A stretch of DNA of 64,000 nt from Sulfurospirillum sp. UCH001 (GTDB lineage Bacteria > Campylobacterota > Campylobacteria > Campylobacterales > Sulfurospirillaceae): the NCBI RefSeq assembly GCF_001548035.1, contig NZ_AP014723.1, forward strand, positions 310,001-374,000. The letters run 5' to 3'. A program made the position numbers and the translations under genes. Positions 53,732 through 61,945 of this stretch are shown here, piece by piece. How positions within the stretch are numbered: the stretch's first letter is position 1; each line of letters opens with the position of its first letter. The notes beneath the pieces were generated by a model. The model searched no databases, was not told the origin of the DNA, and worked only from the letters and a program-made list of their open reading frames with translations.

Positions 53732-56263
53732 ATGGATAATATTTTTGATTCTAACCAAGACATCAAAACGATTAGTATTGAAGAGTCGATTAAGACCAGT
53801 TATCTTGATTATTCGATGAGCGTTATCATCGGACGTGCGCTTCCTGATGCAAGAGATGGTTTGAAACCAGTTCATAGAAGAATTTTATATGCGATGAATG
53901 ATCTTGCGATCTCTTCACGTAGCCCATACAAGAAATCGGCACGTATCGTTGGTGATGTTATCGGTAAGTACCACCCACATGGTGATACAGCTGTTTATGA
54001 TGCACTTGTTCGTATGGCTCAACCTTTTTCTATGCGTATTCCTATGGTTGATGGTCAAGGAAACTTCGGTTCTATCGATGGTGATAATGCGGCTGCTATG
54101 CGTTATACAGAAGCTCGTATGACACCACTTGCCGAAGAGTTGCTCAGAGATTTAGATAAAGACACCGTTGATTTTGTTCCAAACTATGATGATAGTATGG
54201 TAGAGCCAGACGTTCTTCCAAGCCGTGTTCCTAACTTATTGCTTAATGGCTCAAGTGGTATTGCGGTAGGTATGGCAACAAACATTCCACCACACTGTTT
54301 AGATGAACTTTTAGATGGACTTTTGCTTCTTATTGACAATCCAGAAGCAACACTTGAAGAGATTATGGAATTCATCAAAGGCCCAGATTTCCCAACAAGC
54401 GGTATTATCTTTGGTAAAAAAGGAATCATCGAAGCATACCGTACAGGACGTGGTCGTGTTAGAATTCGTGCGAAAACGCATATCGAGAAAAAAGGAAATA
54501 AAGACATCATTGTTGTGGATGAACTTCCATATCAATGTAACAAAGTACGTTTGATTGAACAAATCGTTGGTCTTGTAAAAGAGAAAATGATTGAAGGTAT
54601 CAGTGAAATTCGTGATGAGAGTGACCGTGAAGGTATTCGTCTTGTTATTGAACTCAAACGTGAAGCGATGAGTGACATTGTTCTTAATAACCTTTATAAA
54701 TCAACCAGCTTAGAAGTAACATTTGGTGTTATTTTACTTGCAATTCACAATAAAGAACCAAAAATCTTTACATTGATCGAATTGTTACAACTCTTTTTAC
54801 GTCATCGTAAAACCGTTATTATTCGTCGTACTATTTTTGACCTTGAAAAAGCAAAAGCAAAAGCGCACATCTTAGAAGGTCTTAAAATTGCGCTTGATAA
54901 CATCGATGAAATCATCGCGTTAATCAAAAGCAGTGCCGATACAAAAAGCGCAAAAGACGGCTTGATTGAGCGTTTCAATCTCAGTGAAGTTCAAGCAGGT
55001 GCAATCCTTGATATGAGACTCCAACGTCTTACAGGACTTGAGAGAGACAAAATTGAAAATGAATTGGCTGAGTTGTTACTTGAAATTCAACGCCTCAGCG
55101 ACATCTTACGCAGTGAAGCACTTCTTAACAACTTGATTAAAGAAGAGTTATTAGAGATTAAAGACAAATTCAAATCAAAACGTATCACAGAAATCGTTGA
55201 TGATTACGATGATATTGATGTGGAAGACTTGATCGCAAATGAGCCAATGGTTGTCACCATTACTCACCGTGGTTACATTAAACGTGTTCCACTTAAGCAG
55301 TATGAGAAACAAAAACGTGGTGGTAAAGGCAAAATCGCTGTAACAACGTACGATGATGACTTTATTGAGAGTTTCTTCGTTTCTGATACCCATGATACCT
55401 TGATGTTTGTAACCGATCGCGGACAACTCTACTGGTTAAAAGTGTATAAAATTCCTGAAGGAAGCCGTACAGCAAAAGGTAAAGCGGTTGTCAATCTCGT
55501 ACAGCTACAAGCAGATGAGAAGATTATGGCAATCATTCCAACGACTGACTTTGATGAAACAAAATCAATTGCATTCTTTACCAAAAATGGTGTCATTAAG
55601 CGTACTAATTTGAGCGAATTTAAAAATATTCGTTCTGTAGGTGTTCGTGCGATTACTTTAGATGATGATGATGGTTTAGTGACTGCGAAAATTGTAACAC
55701 AAGATGCGCAGTTCTTATTTATCGTAACCAAAAAAGGTATGTGTATTCGTTTTGAAGTAGGTGATGCACGTGAAATCGGAAGAACTGCACGTGGTGTTAC
55801 TGGAATTCGCTTTAAAGAAGAGAACGATTGCGTTGTGGGTGCTGCGGTTATTTACAATGAGCAAGAAGAGCTTTTAACCGTTACTGAAAAAGGTATTGGT
55901 AAACGAACAACGGCAGAAGAGTATCGTTTACAAAATCGTGGTGGTAAAGGTGTTATCGCTATGAAGTTGACAGCAAAAACGGCCGATCTAGTAGGTGTTG
56001 TTATTGTTGATGAAGATAAAGACCTTATGGCGCTCAGCAGCAGTGGTAAAATGATCCGTGTGGATATGGAAACTATCCGAAAAGCAGGACGTAATACCAG
56101 CGGTGTTAAAGTCGTTTCTGTTGAGGGTAGTGACGTAGTTGCAAGTATTGCGCGTTGTCCAAAAGAAGAGAGCGATGAGCTTGAGGGTGAATTTGAAGAA
56201 GGTGATGAGAGTTCTTCTAATGAGGGAAGCTTGATTGTAGATGATACACCAAGCGCTGAGTAA
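53732..56263 (+). CDS. gyrA: DNA gyrase subunit A
   Basis: Type II topoisomerase breakage-reunion subunit, 843 residues. The catalytic Tyr is in [11 protein letters not shown], the resistance-determining region is [20 protein letters not shown] with Thr and Asp at the positions of E. coli Ser83 and Asp87, i.e. the wild-type residues for this group. The C-terminal wrapping domain has the GyrA box QKRGGKG and six blade repeats, and the end is acidic. It has its own promoter at the edge of the RAYT element. Confidence 0.98.
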   Translation: MDNIFDSNQDIKTISIEESIKTSYLDYSMSVIIGRALPDARDGLKPVHRRILYAMNDLAISSRSPYKKSARIVGDVIGKYHPHGDTAVYDALVRMAQPFSMRIPMVDGQGNFGSIDGDNAAAMRYTEARMTPLAEELLRDLDKDTVDFVPNYDDSMVEPDVLPSRVPNLLLNGSSGIAVGMATNIPPHCLDELLDGLLLLIDNPEATLEEIMEFIKGPDFPTSGIIFGKKGIIEAYRTGRGRVRIRAKTHIEKKGNKDIIVVDELPYQCNKVRLIEQIVGLVKEKMIEGISEIRDESDREGIRLVIELKREAMSDIVLNNLYKSTSLEVTFGVILLAIHNKEPKIFTLIELLQLFLRHRKTVIIRRTIFDLEKAKAKAHILEGLKIALDNIDEIIALIKSSADTKSAKDGLIERFNLSEVQAGAILDMRLQRLTGLERDKIENELAELLLEIQRLSDILRSEALLNNLIKEELLEIKDKFKSKRITEIVDDYDDIDVEDLIANEPMVVTITHRGYIKRVPLKQYEKQKRGGKGKIAVTTYDDDFIESFFVSDTHDTLMFVTDRGQLYWLKVYKIPEGSRTAKGKAVVNLVQLQADEKIMAIIPTTDFDETKSIAFFTKNGVIKRTNLSEFKNIRSVGVRAITLDDDDGLVTAKIVTQDAQFLFIVTKKGMCIRFEVGDAREIGRTARGVTGIRFKEENDCVVGAAVIYNEQEELLTVTEKGIGKRTTAEEYRLQNRGGKGVIAMKLTAKTADLVGVVIVDEDKDLMALSSSGKMIRVDMETIRKAGRNTSGVKVVSVEGSDVVASIARCPKEESDELEGEFEEGDESSSNEGSLIVDDTPSAE

Positions 56264-56311
56264 TTGGAATAGTAGTTGCTTCAAAACAAAAAAATATTTA
56301 AAGGTGTAGCT

Positions 56312-56752
56312 ATGAATAGATGGTTTATGACACTTTTGGCAAGTTTAGGTTTGGTGTTAGTGATTTCGGGTTGTTCAGCGAAGAAAGAAGAACCAGCCAA
56401 AAATCCAAAAGATGCAATGTATGATTTTAGCAATGAAAAATCCTTTGTTGTTTATGGTGAAGGCATTGCACCTAAAAATACAGTTTCACCTGCGCAAGCA
56501 ATTGCTCTTGCAAAACGTGCAGCGATTACCGATGGTTACCGTCAACTTGGCGAAAAACTTTATGGCGTTAAAATTAATTCAAGTGAGACTGTTCAAGATG
56601 CAGCATTAAAAGATTCTCGTATCGTTGCACAGGTTAATGCCCTTGTTAAAGATGCAGCTATTACAGATGCAGCATTTAAAGATGGCTTATACAGTGTTAG
56701 AATGGAAATTACGATGAGCGCACGTAGGTGGCAAGAACTCTTTGCCTACTAA
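56312..56752 (+). CDS. LPP20-family lipoprotein
   Basis: Signal peptide with lipobox LVISGC, then a 120-residue domain with the LPP20 pattern (AIALAKRAAITDGYRQLGEKLYGVKINSSETVQDAALKDSRIVAQVNALVKDA). LPP20 is a membrane antigen of Helicobacter. The ATG at 56312 is preceded by AAAGG; an open frame 12 codons longer has no such site. 49 bp after gyrA. Confidence 0.88.
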   Translation: MNRWFMTLLASLGLVLVISGCSAKKEEPAKNPKDAMYDFSNEKSFVVYGEGIAPKNTVSPAQAIALAKRAAITDGYRQLGEKLYGVKINSSETVQDAALKDSRIVAQVNALVKDAAITDAAFKDGLYSVRMEITMSARRWQELFAY

Positions 56753-57120
56753 TTTTAGGCGCTTCACAAGCACTTTTTTGCAGTGATGTTTTTTGGTTTT
56801 CCTATAAAATCGTCACTGCAAATGGACTTGTGGTTCATGAACAAAAAAACATTGCTCCTGTAATGGTTCCTTATGAGGGAAAATCACAGAAATTGTGTAC
56901 CCTACAGCTATCCAATACACAGAATCTCCCAAAAGAGCAATTTTTACGAAAACATTTTGATGAAATTCTTCCCTGTTTTTACCAACTCTCTTCGCATATT
57001 CTTTCATGGAATGAACAACATTTAAAACAAGGAAGTGACAGAATTGAATTGGTGATTGAGCCTGTTCGCTTCACAGTAGATTTTAAAGATGAATTTGCTA
57101 CCATAAATGCCATTAGGTAA
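56728..57120 (+). CDS. hypothetical secreted protein
   Basis: A 130-residue protein with a signal-peptide-like start (TLCLLILGASQALFCSD) and no recognised domain. It overlaps the LPP20 gene by 25 bp and is followed by flgR after 26 bp. GTG start. It may be a small periplasmic component that acts with the LPP20 protein; this is only context. Confidence 0.65.
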   Translation: MARTLCLLILGASQALFCSDVFWFSYKIVTANGLVVHEQKNIAPVMVPYEGKSQKLCTLQLSNTQNLPKEQFLRKHFDEILPCFYQLSSHILSWNEQHLKQGSDRIELVIEPVRFTVDFKDEFATINAIR

Positions 57121-57146
57121 AACACTTTTTGGTAGGATTGATGTAA

Positions 57147-58310
57147 ATGCATGTTGCAATCGTAGAAGATGATATAAATATGAGAAAATCCCTAGAAATC
57201 GCTCTAGGTGAATATGAAGAATTTAAAATTTCTACTTACAAAAGTGCATTAGATGCTCTCAAAAAAATTGATTCAAGTGTTGATCTGATTGTCACTGATA
57301 TTAATATGCCTGGAATGGATGGCATTGAGTTCATTAAAAAATTAGATGGTCAGTATGATATTATCGTCATTACAGGTAACGCAACTCTCAGTCGTGCCAT
57401 TGAATCTGTACGCTTAGGCGTGAAAGACTTTTTAACCAAACCTTTTGAAATTGAAACATTGGTTGAAGCCATTAAGCGACATAATAAAATCCGAACAAAA
57501 GTTAAAGAGAGTTTTGAGAAGATCGATAGTAGCAAAGAAGATAATGGAGATTTTATTGCAAGTTCTCCTGAGCTTGAAAAAGCGCTTTCTATTGCACGAA
57601 AAGCTGCAAAAACGGATGTGAGTGTCCTTCTTTTGGGTGAGAGTGGTGTCGGTAAAGAGCTTTTTGCGAATTACGTGCATAAAAACTCTCCACGCGCTAA
57701 AAACCCTTTTGTTGCAATCAATATGGCAGCCATTCCTGAAAACCTTTTAGAGAGTGAACTTTTTGGGTATGAAAAAGGCGCTTTTACGGATGCAACAGCT
57801 GAAAAGAAGGGTTATTTTGAAGTTGCCAACGGAGGAACACTCTTTTTAGATGAAATTGGTGAGATGCCTATGACACTTCAAGCCAAGCTTTTAAGAGTGA
57901 TTCAAGAGCGTGTTATGGTACGCGTAGGTGGAACGAAAGAATTACCGATTGATGTACGTATTGTTTCTGCAACGAATGCCGATATTAAGAAAAGCATCAA
58001 AGAGGGACGTTTCAGGGAAGACCTTTACTATAGGCTCAATACGATTCCTATAGAAATAGCGCCACTTCGCCAACGTAAAGAAGAGATTCTGCCGATTTGT
58101 GAAGTTATATTAGAGCGTGTTACAAAAAAATACGGTTTACAAAAGCGTTATTTTTCAGAAGAAGCGATTGAGTCATTGATGGCGTATCGATGGCCTGGAA
58201 ATATTAGAGAGTTGATTTCTGTCGTAGAACGTGCAGTGATCCTAAGTGATACCGAAGCGATTAGCAAAGAAGATCTTTTCCTAGAGAGTCGTAACTGGTT
58301 TAGTTCATAG
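57147..58310 (+). CDS. flgR: sigma-54-dependent flagellar response regulator FlgR
   Basis: NtrC-type activator: receiver domain with phospho-acceptor Asp in VTDINMPGMDG, AAA+ domain with GESGVGKE, the sigma-54 loop GAFTDA, DEIGEMP and RLNTIPIEIAPLRQRKEEI. It ends at residue 387 right after the AAA+ lid (SKEDLFLESRNWFSS), so the usual Fis-type HTH is absent, as described for H. pylori FlgR. It should activate middle flagellar genes after phosphorylation by FlgS. Confidence 0.93.
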   Translation: MHVAIVEDDINMRKSLEIALGEYEEFKISTYKSALDALKKIDSSVDLIVTDINMPGMDGIEFIKKLDGQYDIIVITGNATLSRAIESVRLGVKDFLTKPFEIETLVEAIKRHNKIRTKVKESFEKIDSSKEDNGDFIASSPELEKALSIARKAAKTDVSVLLLGESGVGKELFANYVHKNSPRAKNPFVAINMAAIPENLLESELFGYEKGAFTDATAEKKGYFEVANGGTLFLDEIGEMPMTLQAKLLRVIQERVMVRVGGTKELPIDVRIVSATNADIKKSIKEGRFREDLYYRLNTIPIEIAPLRQRKEEILPICEVILERVTKKYGLQKRYFSEEAIESLMAYRWPGNIRELISVVERAVILSDTEAISKEDLFLESRNWFSS

Positions 58311-58321
58311 TGAAATAAAAT

Positions 58322-58372
58322 AGACTTTTTTGATAACTTAATACCAACTCTATTGGGTTATTAAAAAAGTCT
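58322..58372 (+). terminator. stem-loop terminator after flgR
   Basis: AGACTTTTTT-GATAAC pairs with GTTATT-AAAAAAGTCT (about 15 bp, one mismatch) around a 19-base loop. Confidence 0.65.
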
Positions 58373-58397
58373 CAGATAAAAAATGAAGGTAAGAGAA

Positions 58398-59426
58398 ATG
58401 AAAAAGTACAATGTAGCAATCGTTGGAGCTACTGGTGCGGTTGGCGAAGAGTTAGTTAGAGTTTTAGAAGAGGTTGACTTCCCTGTCAATAATCTTGTTC
58501 CATTAGCAAGCAGTAAAAGTGCAGGTATTGAACTTGAGTTCAAAGGCAAAACCTATAAAGTACTTGAGCTTACTGAAAAAGCATTTGAAGAGAACGATGT
58601 TGAAATTGCATTTTTTAGTGCCGGTGGTGACATTTCAGCACACTATGCTCCATTTGCAGCAGAGGCAGGTGCAGTAGTCATCGACAATACAAGCCATTTC
58701 AGAATGGATGCGGACGTTCCTTTGGTTGTTCCTGAGTGTAATCCAGATGATATTGACCAATGGCAAAACAGAGGTATCATCGCAAATCCAAACTGTTCAA
58801 CTATTCAGATGGTACAAGTGTTAAAGCCACTCGATGATTTGTTTAACATTACACGTGTGGATGTTGCAACATACCAAGCGGTAAGTGGTGCAGGAAAAGG
58901 CGGTATGGAAGAGCTTGTTAACCAAATGCAAGACTTTTTTGCCTTTAAATTGGATCAATGTGAGCCAAAAACATTTGCACATCAAATTGCGCTCAATGTT
59001 ATTCCTCATATCGATGTTTTTATGGATAACGCATACACTAAAGAAGAGATGAAAATGGTCAATGAGACCCAAAAAATCTTGGGTAAAAAAATGGAAATCA
59101 GTGCTACATGTGTACGTGTTCCTGTTATGAGAAGTCACTCTGAAGCGATTACGATTCATTTTGAAAAAGATGTCAATTTGGATAAGGCAATTGAAGCACT
59201 CAAAAATGCTGAGAATGTTGTTGTTATCGACAACCCAGCAAAAAAAGAGTACCCAATGCCAATTATCTCAACTGATACTAATGAAACATACGTAGGAAGA
59301 ATTCGTAAAGATATCAATCGCGATAACGTTCTTCACTTATGGTGTGTTGCTGACCAAATTCGTGTGGGTGCTGCAACCAATGCAGTAAGAATCGCACAAA
59401 AATGGATTAAGAGAGAAGAAGCGTAA
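58398..59426 (+). CDS. asd: aspartate-semialdehyde dehydrogenase
   Basis: NADPH-dependent enzyme of the Lys/Thr/Met and diaminopimelate routes. NADP motif VAIVGATGAVGEELVRVLEE, catalytic Cys in NPNCSTIQMVQ, substrate residues AVSGAGKGG and VPVMRSHSEA. The ATG at 58398 has a purine-rich AAGAGAA just before it and starts the usual N-terminus; the frame also contains an ATG five codons upstream. Its stop overlaps the next ATG. Confidence 0.96.
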   Translation: MKKYNVAIVGATGAVGEELVRVLEEVDFPVNNLVPLASSKSAGIELEFKGKTYKVLELTEKAFEENDVEIAFFSAGGDISAHYAPFAAEAGAVVIDNTSHFRMDADVPLVVPECNPDDIDQWQNRGIIANPNCSTIQMVQVLKPLDDLFNITRVDVATYQAVSGAGKGGMEELVNQMQDFFAFKLDQCEPKTFAHQIALNVIPHIDVFMDNAYTKEEMKMVNETQKILGKKMEISATCVRVPVMRSHSEAITIHFEKDVNLDKAIEALKNAENVVVIDNPAKKEYPMPIISTDTNETYVGRIRKDINRDNVLHLWCVADQIRVGAATNAVRIAQKWIKREEA

Positions 59427-59935
59427 TGCTTGAGCGTTGGTTTGAAAAAGGATTATGGGCAAGTAGACTTGTTATTTTACTTGCCGTAATCTTTAGTATC
59501 TTTGCAGCATTTGCACTTTTCCTCATTGGCAGTGCAGATTTATATCATGTCGTTATTGCGACGTATAAATATTTTTTCATGGGAATACATCCTGAAAATT
59601 TTCATGCTGACGTTGTCGCTGAAATTATCGGTGCCGTTGATCTTTATTTGATTGCAGTTGTTTTACTGATTTTTGGTTTTGGTATTTATGAACTGTTCAT
59701 TTCAGATATTGATGTAGCAAAAGGCACTGGTGGCGATAAGGTTTTATATGTAAGCTCTTTGGACGAGCTTAAGGATAAGATTGCTAAAGTCATCGTCATG
59801 GTTTTAGTAGTGAGCTTTTTTCAGCGTGTTTTACATACTGATTATAAAGGTTCATTAGAGATGCTTTATTTTGCTATTTCAATTACAGCACTCTCTTTAG
59901 GACTTTACTTTTTACATAAAGGTGGAAAGCACTGA
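59426..59935 (+). CDS. YqhA/UPF0114-family membrane protein
   Basis: A 169-residue protein with four transmembrane helices and the family pattern ([60 protein letters not shown]). Function unknown. Overlaps asd and hemE by one base each. Confidence 0.88.
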   Translation: MLERWFEKGLWASRLVILLAVIFSIFAAFALFLIGSADLYHVVIATYKYFFMGIHPENFHADVVAEIIGAVDLYLIAVVLLIFGFGIYELFISDIDVAKGTGGDKVLYVSSLDELKDKIAKVIVMVLVVSFFQRVLHTDYKGSLEMLYFAISITALSLGLYFLHKGGKH

Positions 59936-60957
59936 TGATTTTTGTAGATGCGTGTTTCGGTAAAAAAACTCCTTATACTCCAGTATGGATGATGCGTCAA
60001 GCGGGACGCTATTTACCAGAGTATATGGAAGTAAGAGCACAAGCAGGGGATTTTTTATCTCTGTGTAAAGACCCTGAGAAGGCATGCGAAGTCACGCTTC
60101 AGCCTGTGGATATTTTAGGTGTTGATGCTGCTATTTTATTTAGCGATATTTTAGTTGTTCCTCTAGAAATGGGAATGGAACTTCAGTTTTTAAAAGGTGA
60201 GGGGCCTGTTTTCACACATCCTATTAAGAACCAAGCTGATCTTGACAAACTGGATGTTCAAAAAGCTATTGATGGTTTAGAATACGTTTATGAAACCATT
60301 CGCCTTATTCGTGGCAAACTTGCTGCAGATAAAGCATTGATTGGTTTTTGTGGTGCGCCTTGGACACTTGCAACCTATATGATTGAAGGACAAGGTACTA
60401 AAACGTACGCATTGGTAAAAAAGCTTATCTATTCTGATCCAACGTTTATGCATGCATTACTTAAAAAAGTAACGGAAGTGCTTAAAGGGTATATGGATCG
60501 TCAAATTCAAAATGGCGCTAACGTTGTGATGATTTTCGACTCATGGGCTGCAGCACTTGAAGAGAGTGCTTACTTTGAATTTAGCTGGTCATATATGAAA
60601 GAGATTAGCGCTTATCTCAAAGCTAAATACCCACATGTTCCAGTGATTTTGTTTCCAAAAGGTATCAGTGGTTACCTTGATAAAATCGATGGCGAGTTTG
60701 ATGTTTTTGGCGTGGATTGGTCAACGCCACTTGAGCTTGCAAAAGAAAAATTGGGTCATAAATATGTCCTTCAAGGAAATATGGAACCAACACGCCTTTA
60801 CAGTAAAGAAGCCATTGATAAAGGGATTTCTCATATCGTCAATGTTATGAAAAATGAACGTCATGTCTTCAATTTAGGACATGGAATTCTCCCAGATATT
60901 CCTGTAGAAAACGCAAAATACTTCATTAATCAAGTCCAAACGCGTACTAAACTATAA
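59935..60957 (+). CDS. hemE: uroporphyrinogen decarboxylase
   Basis: Haem-pathway enzyme that decarboxylates uroporphyrinogen III to coproporphyrinogen. Signatures [31 protein letters not shown] and [17 protein letters not shown], with the C-terminal GVDWSTPLE and GNMEPTRLY. 340 residues; start within the previous stop. Confidence 0.97.
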   Translation: MIFVDACFGKKTPYTPVWMMRQAGRYLPEYMEVRAQAGDFLSLCKDPEKACEVTLQPVDILGVDAAILFSDILVVPLEMGMELQFLKGEGPVFTHPIKNQADLDKLDVQKAIDGLEYVYETIRLIRGKLAADKALIGFCGAPWTLATYMIEGQGTKTYALVKKLIYSDPTFMHALLKKVTEVLKGYMDRQIQNGANVVMIFDSWAAALEESAYFEFSWSYMKEISAYLKAKYPHVPVILFPKGISGYLDKIDGEFDVFGVDWSTPLELAKEKLGHKYVLQGNMEPTRLYSKEAIDKGISHIVNVMKNERHVFNLGHGILPDIPVENAKYFINQVQTRTKL

Positions 60958-60958
60958 C

Positions 60959-60983
60959 AGTATGCCCTATTTTAGGGCATACT
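60959..60983 (+). terminator. perfect hairpin between hemE and the radical SAM gene
   Basis: An 11-bp stem (AGTATGCCCTA/TAGGGCATACT) with a 3-base T loop. The following sequence is only moderately T-rich. Confidence 0.65.
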
Positions 60984-61007
60984 CTCTTCCCCTGTAAAGG
61001 ACTTCCC

Positions 61008-61919
61008 ATGAGTAATATTATCTTTGGACCGATTACTTCTAGACGTTTTGGTCAATCGCTTGGTATAGACCTTAGCCCAAATTCCAAACAATGCAATTTT
61101 GACTGTCTTTATTGTGAGCTAAAAGGTGCAAAAACTGTCAATAGCGCGAGCAATACTCCATCTGTTCAAGAAGTGCTAGATGCGCTCAATGAGGCGTTAC
61201 ACAAACATCACAATTTAGATGTTATTACACTCACTGCCAATGGCGAACCGACACTGTATCCTAAATTAGATACCTTGGTTGATGAGATACTCAAGATAAA
61301 AAAAGAGACGAAACTATTGATTCTTTCCAATGGTTCAACCATTGCAGATCCTTTGATTCAAAATACTCTTTCAAAACTTGATATTGTTAAACTCTCTTTA
61401 GATTGTGTGAGCCCTAAATGTTTTAAGAAACTTGATCGTGCGCATAAAGGTATTGAGATTAGCCAGATTGTTGAGGGCATGAAAAGCTTTAGAGAACGTT
61501 ATGCGGGTGAGCTTGTTATAGAAATTTTAGTCGTTGATGGCTTAAATGATACCGAGGAAGAATTTCAAGCTTTAAATGAAGCATTATATGCCATAAGCCC
61601 TGATCGCATTGATGTTGGAACGATAGATCGTCCGCCTGCATATGAGGTAAAAGGTGTGAGTATTGAACGCTTAATTGAGCTTTCAAATATACTACAAAAT
61701 TTACCGGTTTCTATCGCGTACAAGAAAAATTACATTCCTCAAAAAAGATATTTTAATGAAGAAGAGATCTACGAGCTTCTTGTAAGACGACCTCAAAGCT
61801 TTGAAGATATTGCACTCTGTTTTGATGAGAAGAGCCTCGAAAATCTTGCACATTTAGTTGAAGAAAAGCGATTATATGTGAAAAATATTGCTGGAGTAAA
61901 TTTTTATAAAGTAGTATAG
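61008..61919 (+). CDS. radical SAM protein (COG0731-type)
   Basis: The iron-sulphur motif CNFDCLYC (CxxxCxxC) follows TSRRFGQSLGIDLSPNSKQ, and the SAM segment TANGEPTLYPKL is present. 303 residues, with a small winged-helix-like C-terminus (FNEEEIYELLVRRPQSFEDIA). The function is not known for this branch; tRNA-modifying relatives exist. Confidence 0.85.
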   Translation: MSNIIFGPITSRRFGQSLGIDLSPNSKQCNFDCLYCELKGAKTVNSASNTPSVQEVLDALNEALHKHHNLDVITLTANGEPTLYPKLDTLVDEILKIKKETKLLILSNGSTIADPLIQNTLSKLDIVKLSLDCVSPKCFKKLDRAHKGIEISQIVEGMKSFRERYAGELVIEILVVDGLNDTEEEFQALNEALYAISPDRIDVGTIDRPPAYEVKGVSIERLIELSNILQNLPVSIAYKKNYIPQKRYFNEEEIYELLVRRPQSFEDIALCFDEKSLENLAHLVEEKRLYVKNIAGVNFYKVV

Positions 61920-61942
61920 TGGGCGAGATATTCGCCCACTTT
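61918..61942. terminator. terminator between convergent radical SAM and TRAP genes
   Basis: A 9-bp stem AGTGGGCGA/TCGCCCACT with a 5-base loop and TTT behind it, between stop codons of the two genes. Confidence 0.75.
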
Positions 61943-61945
61943 CAA

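Noticed and set aside
53935-54040. Quinolone-resistance change in GyrA
   Set aside because: Thr and Asp at the two key positions are the normal residues in this group.
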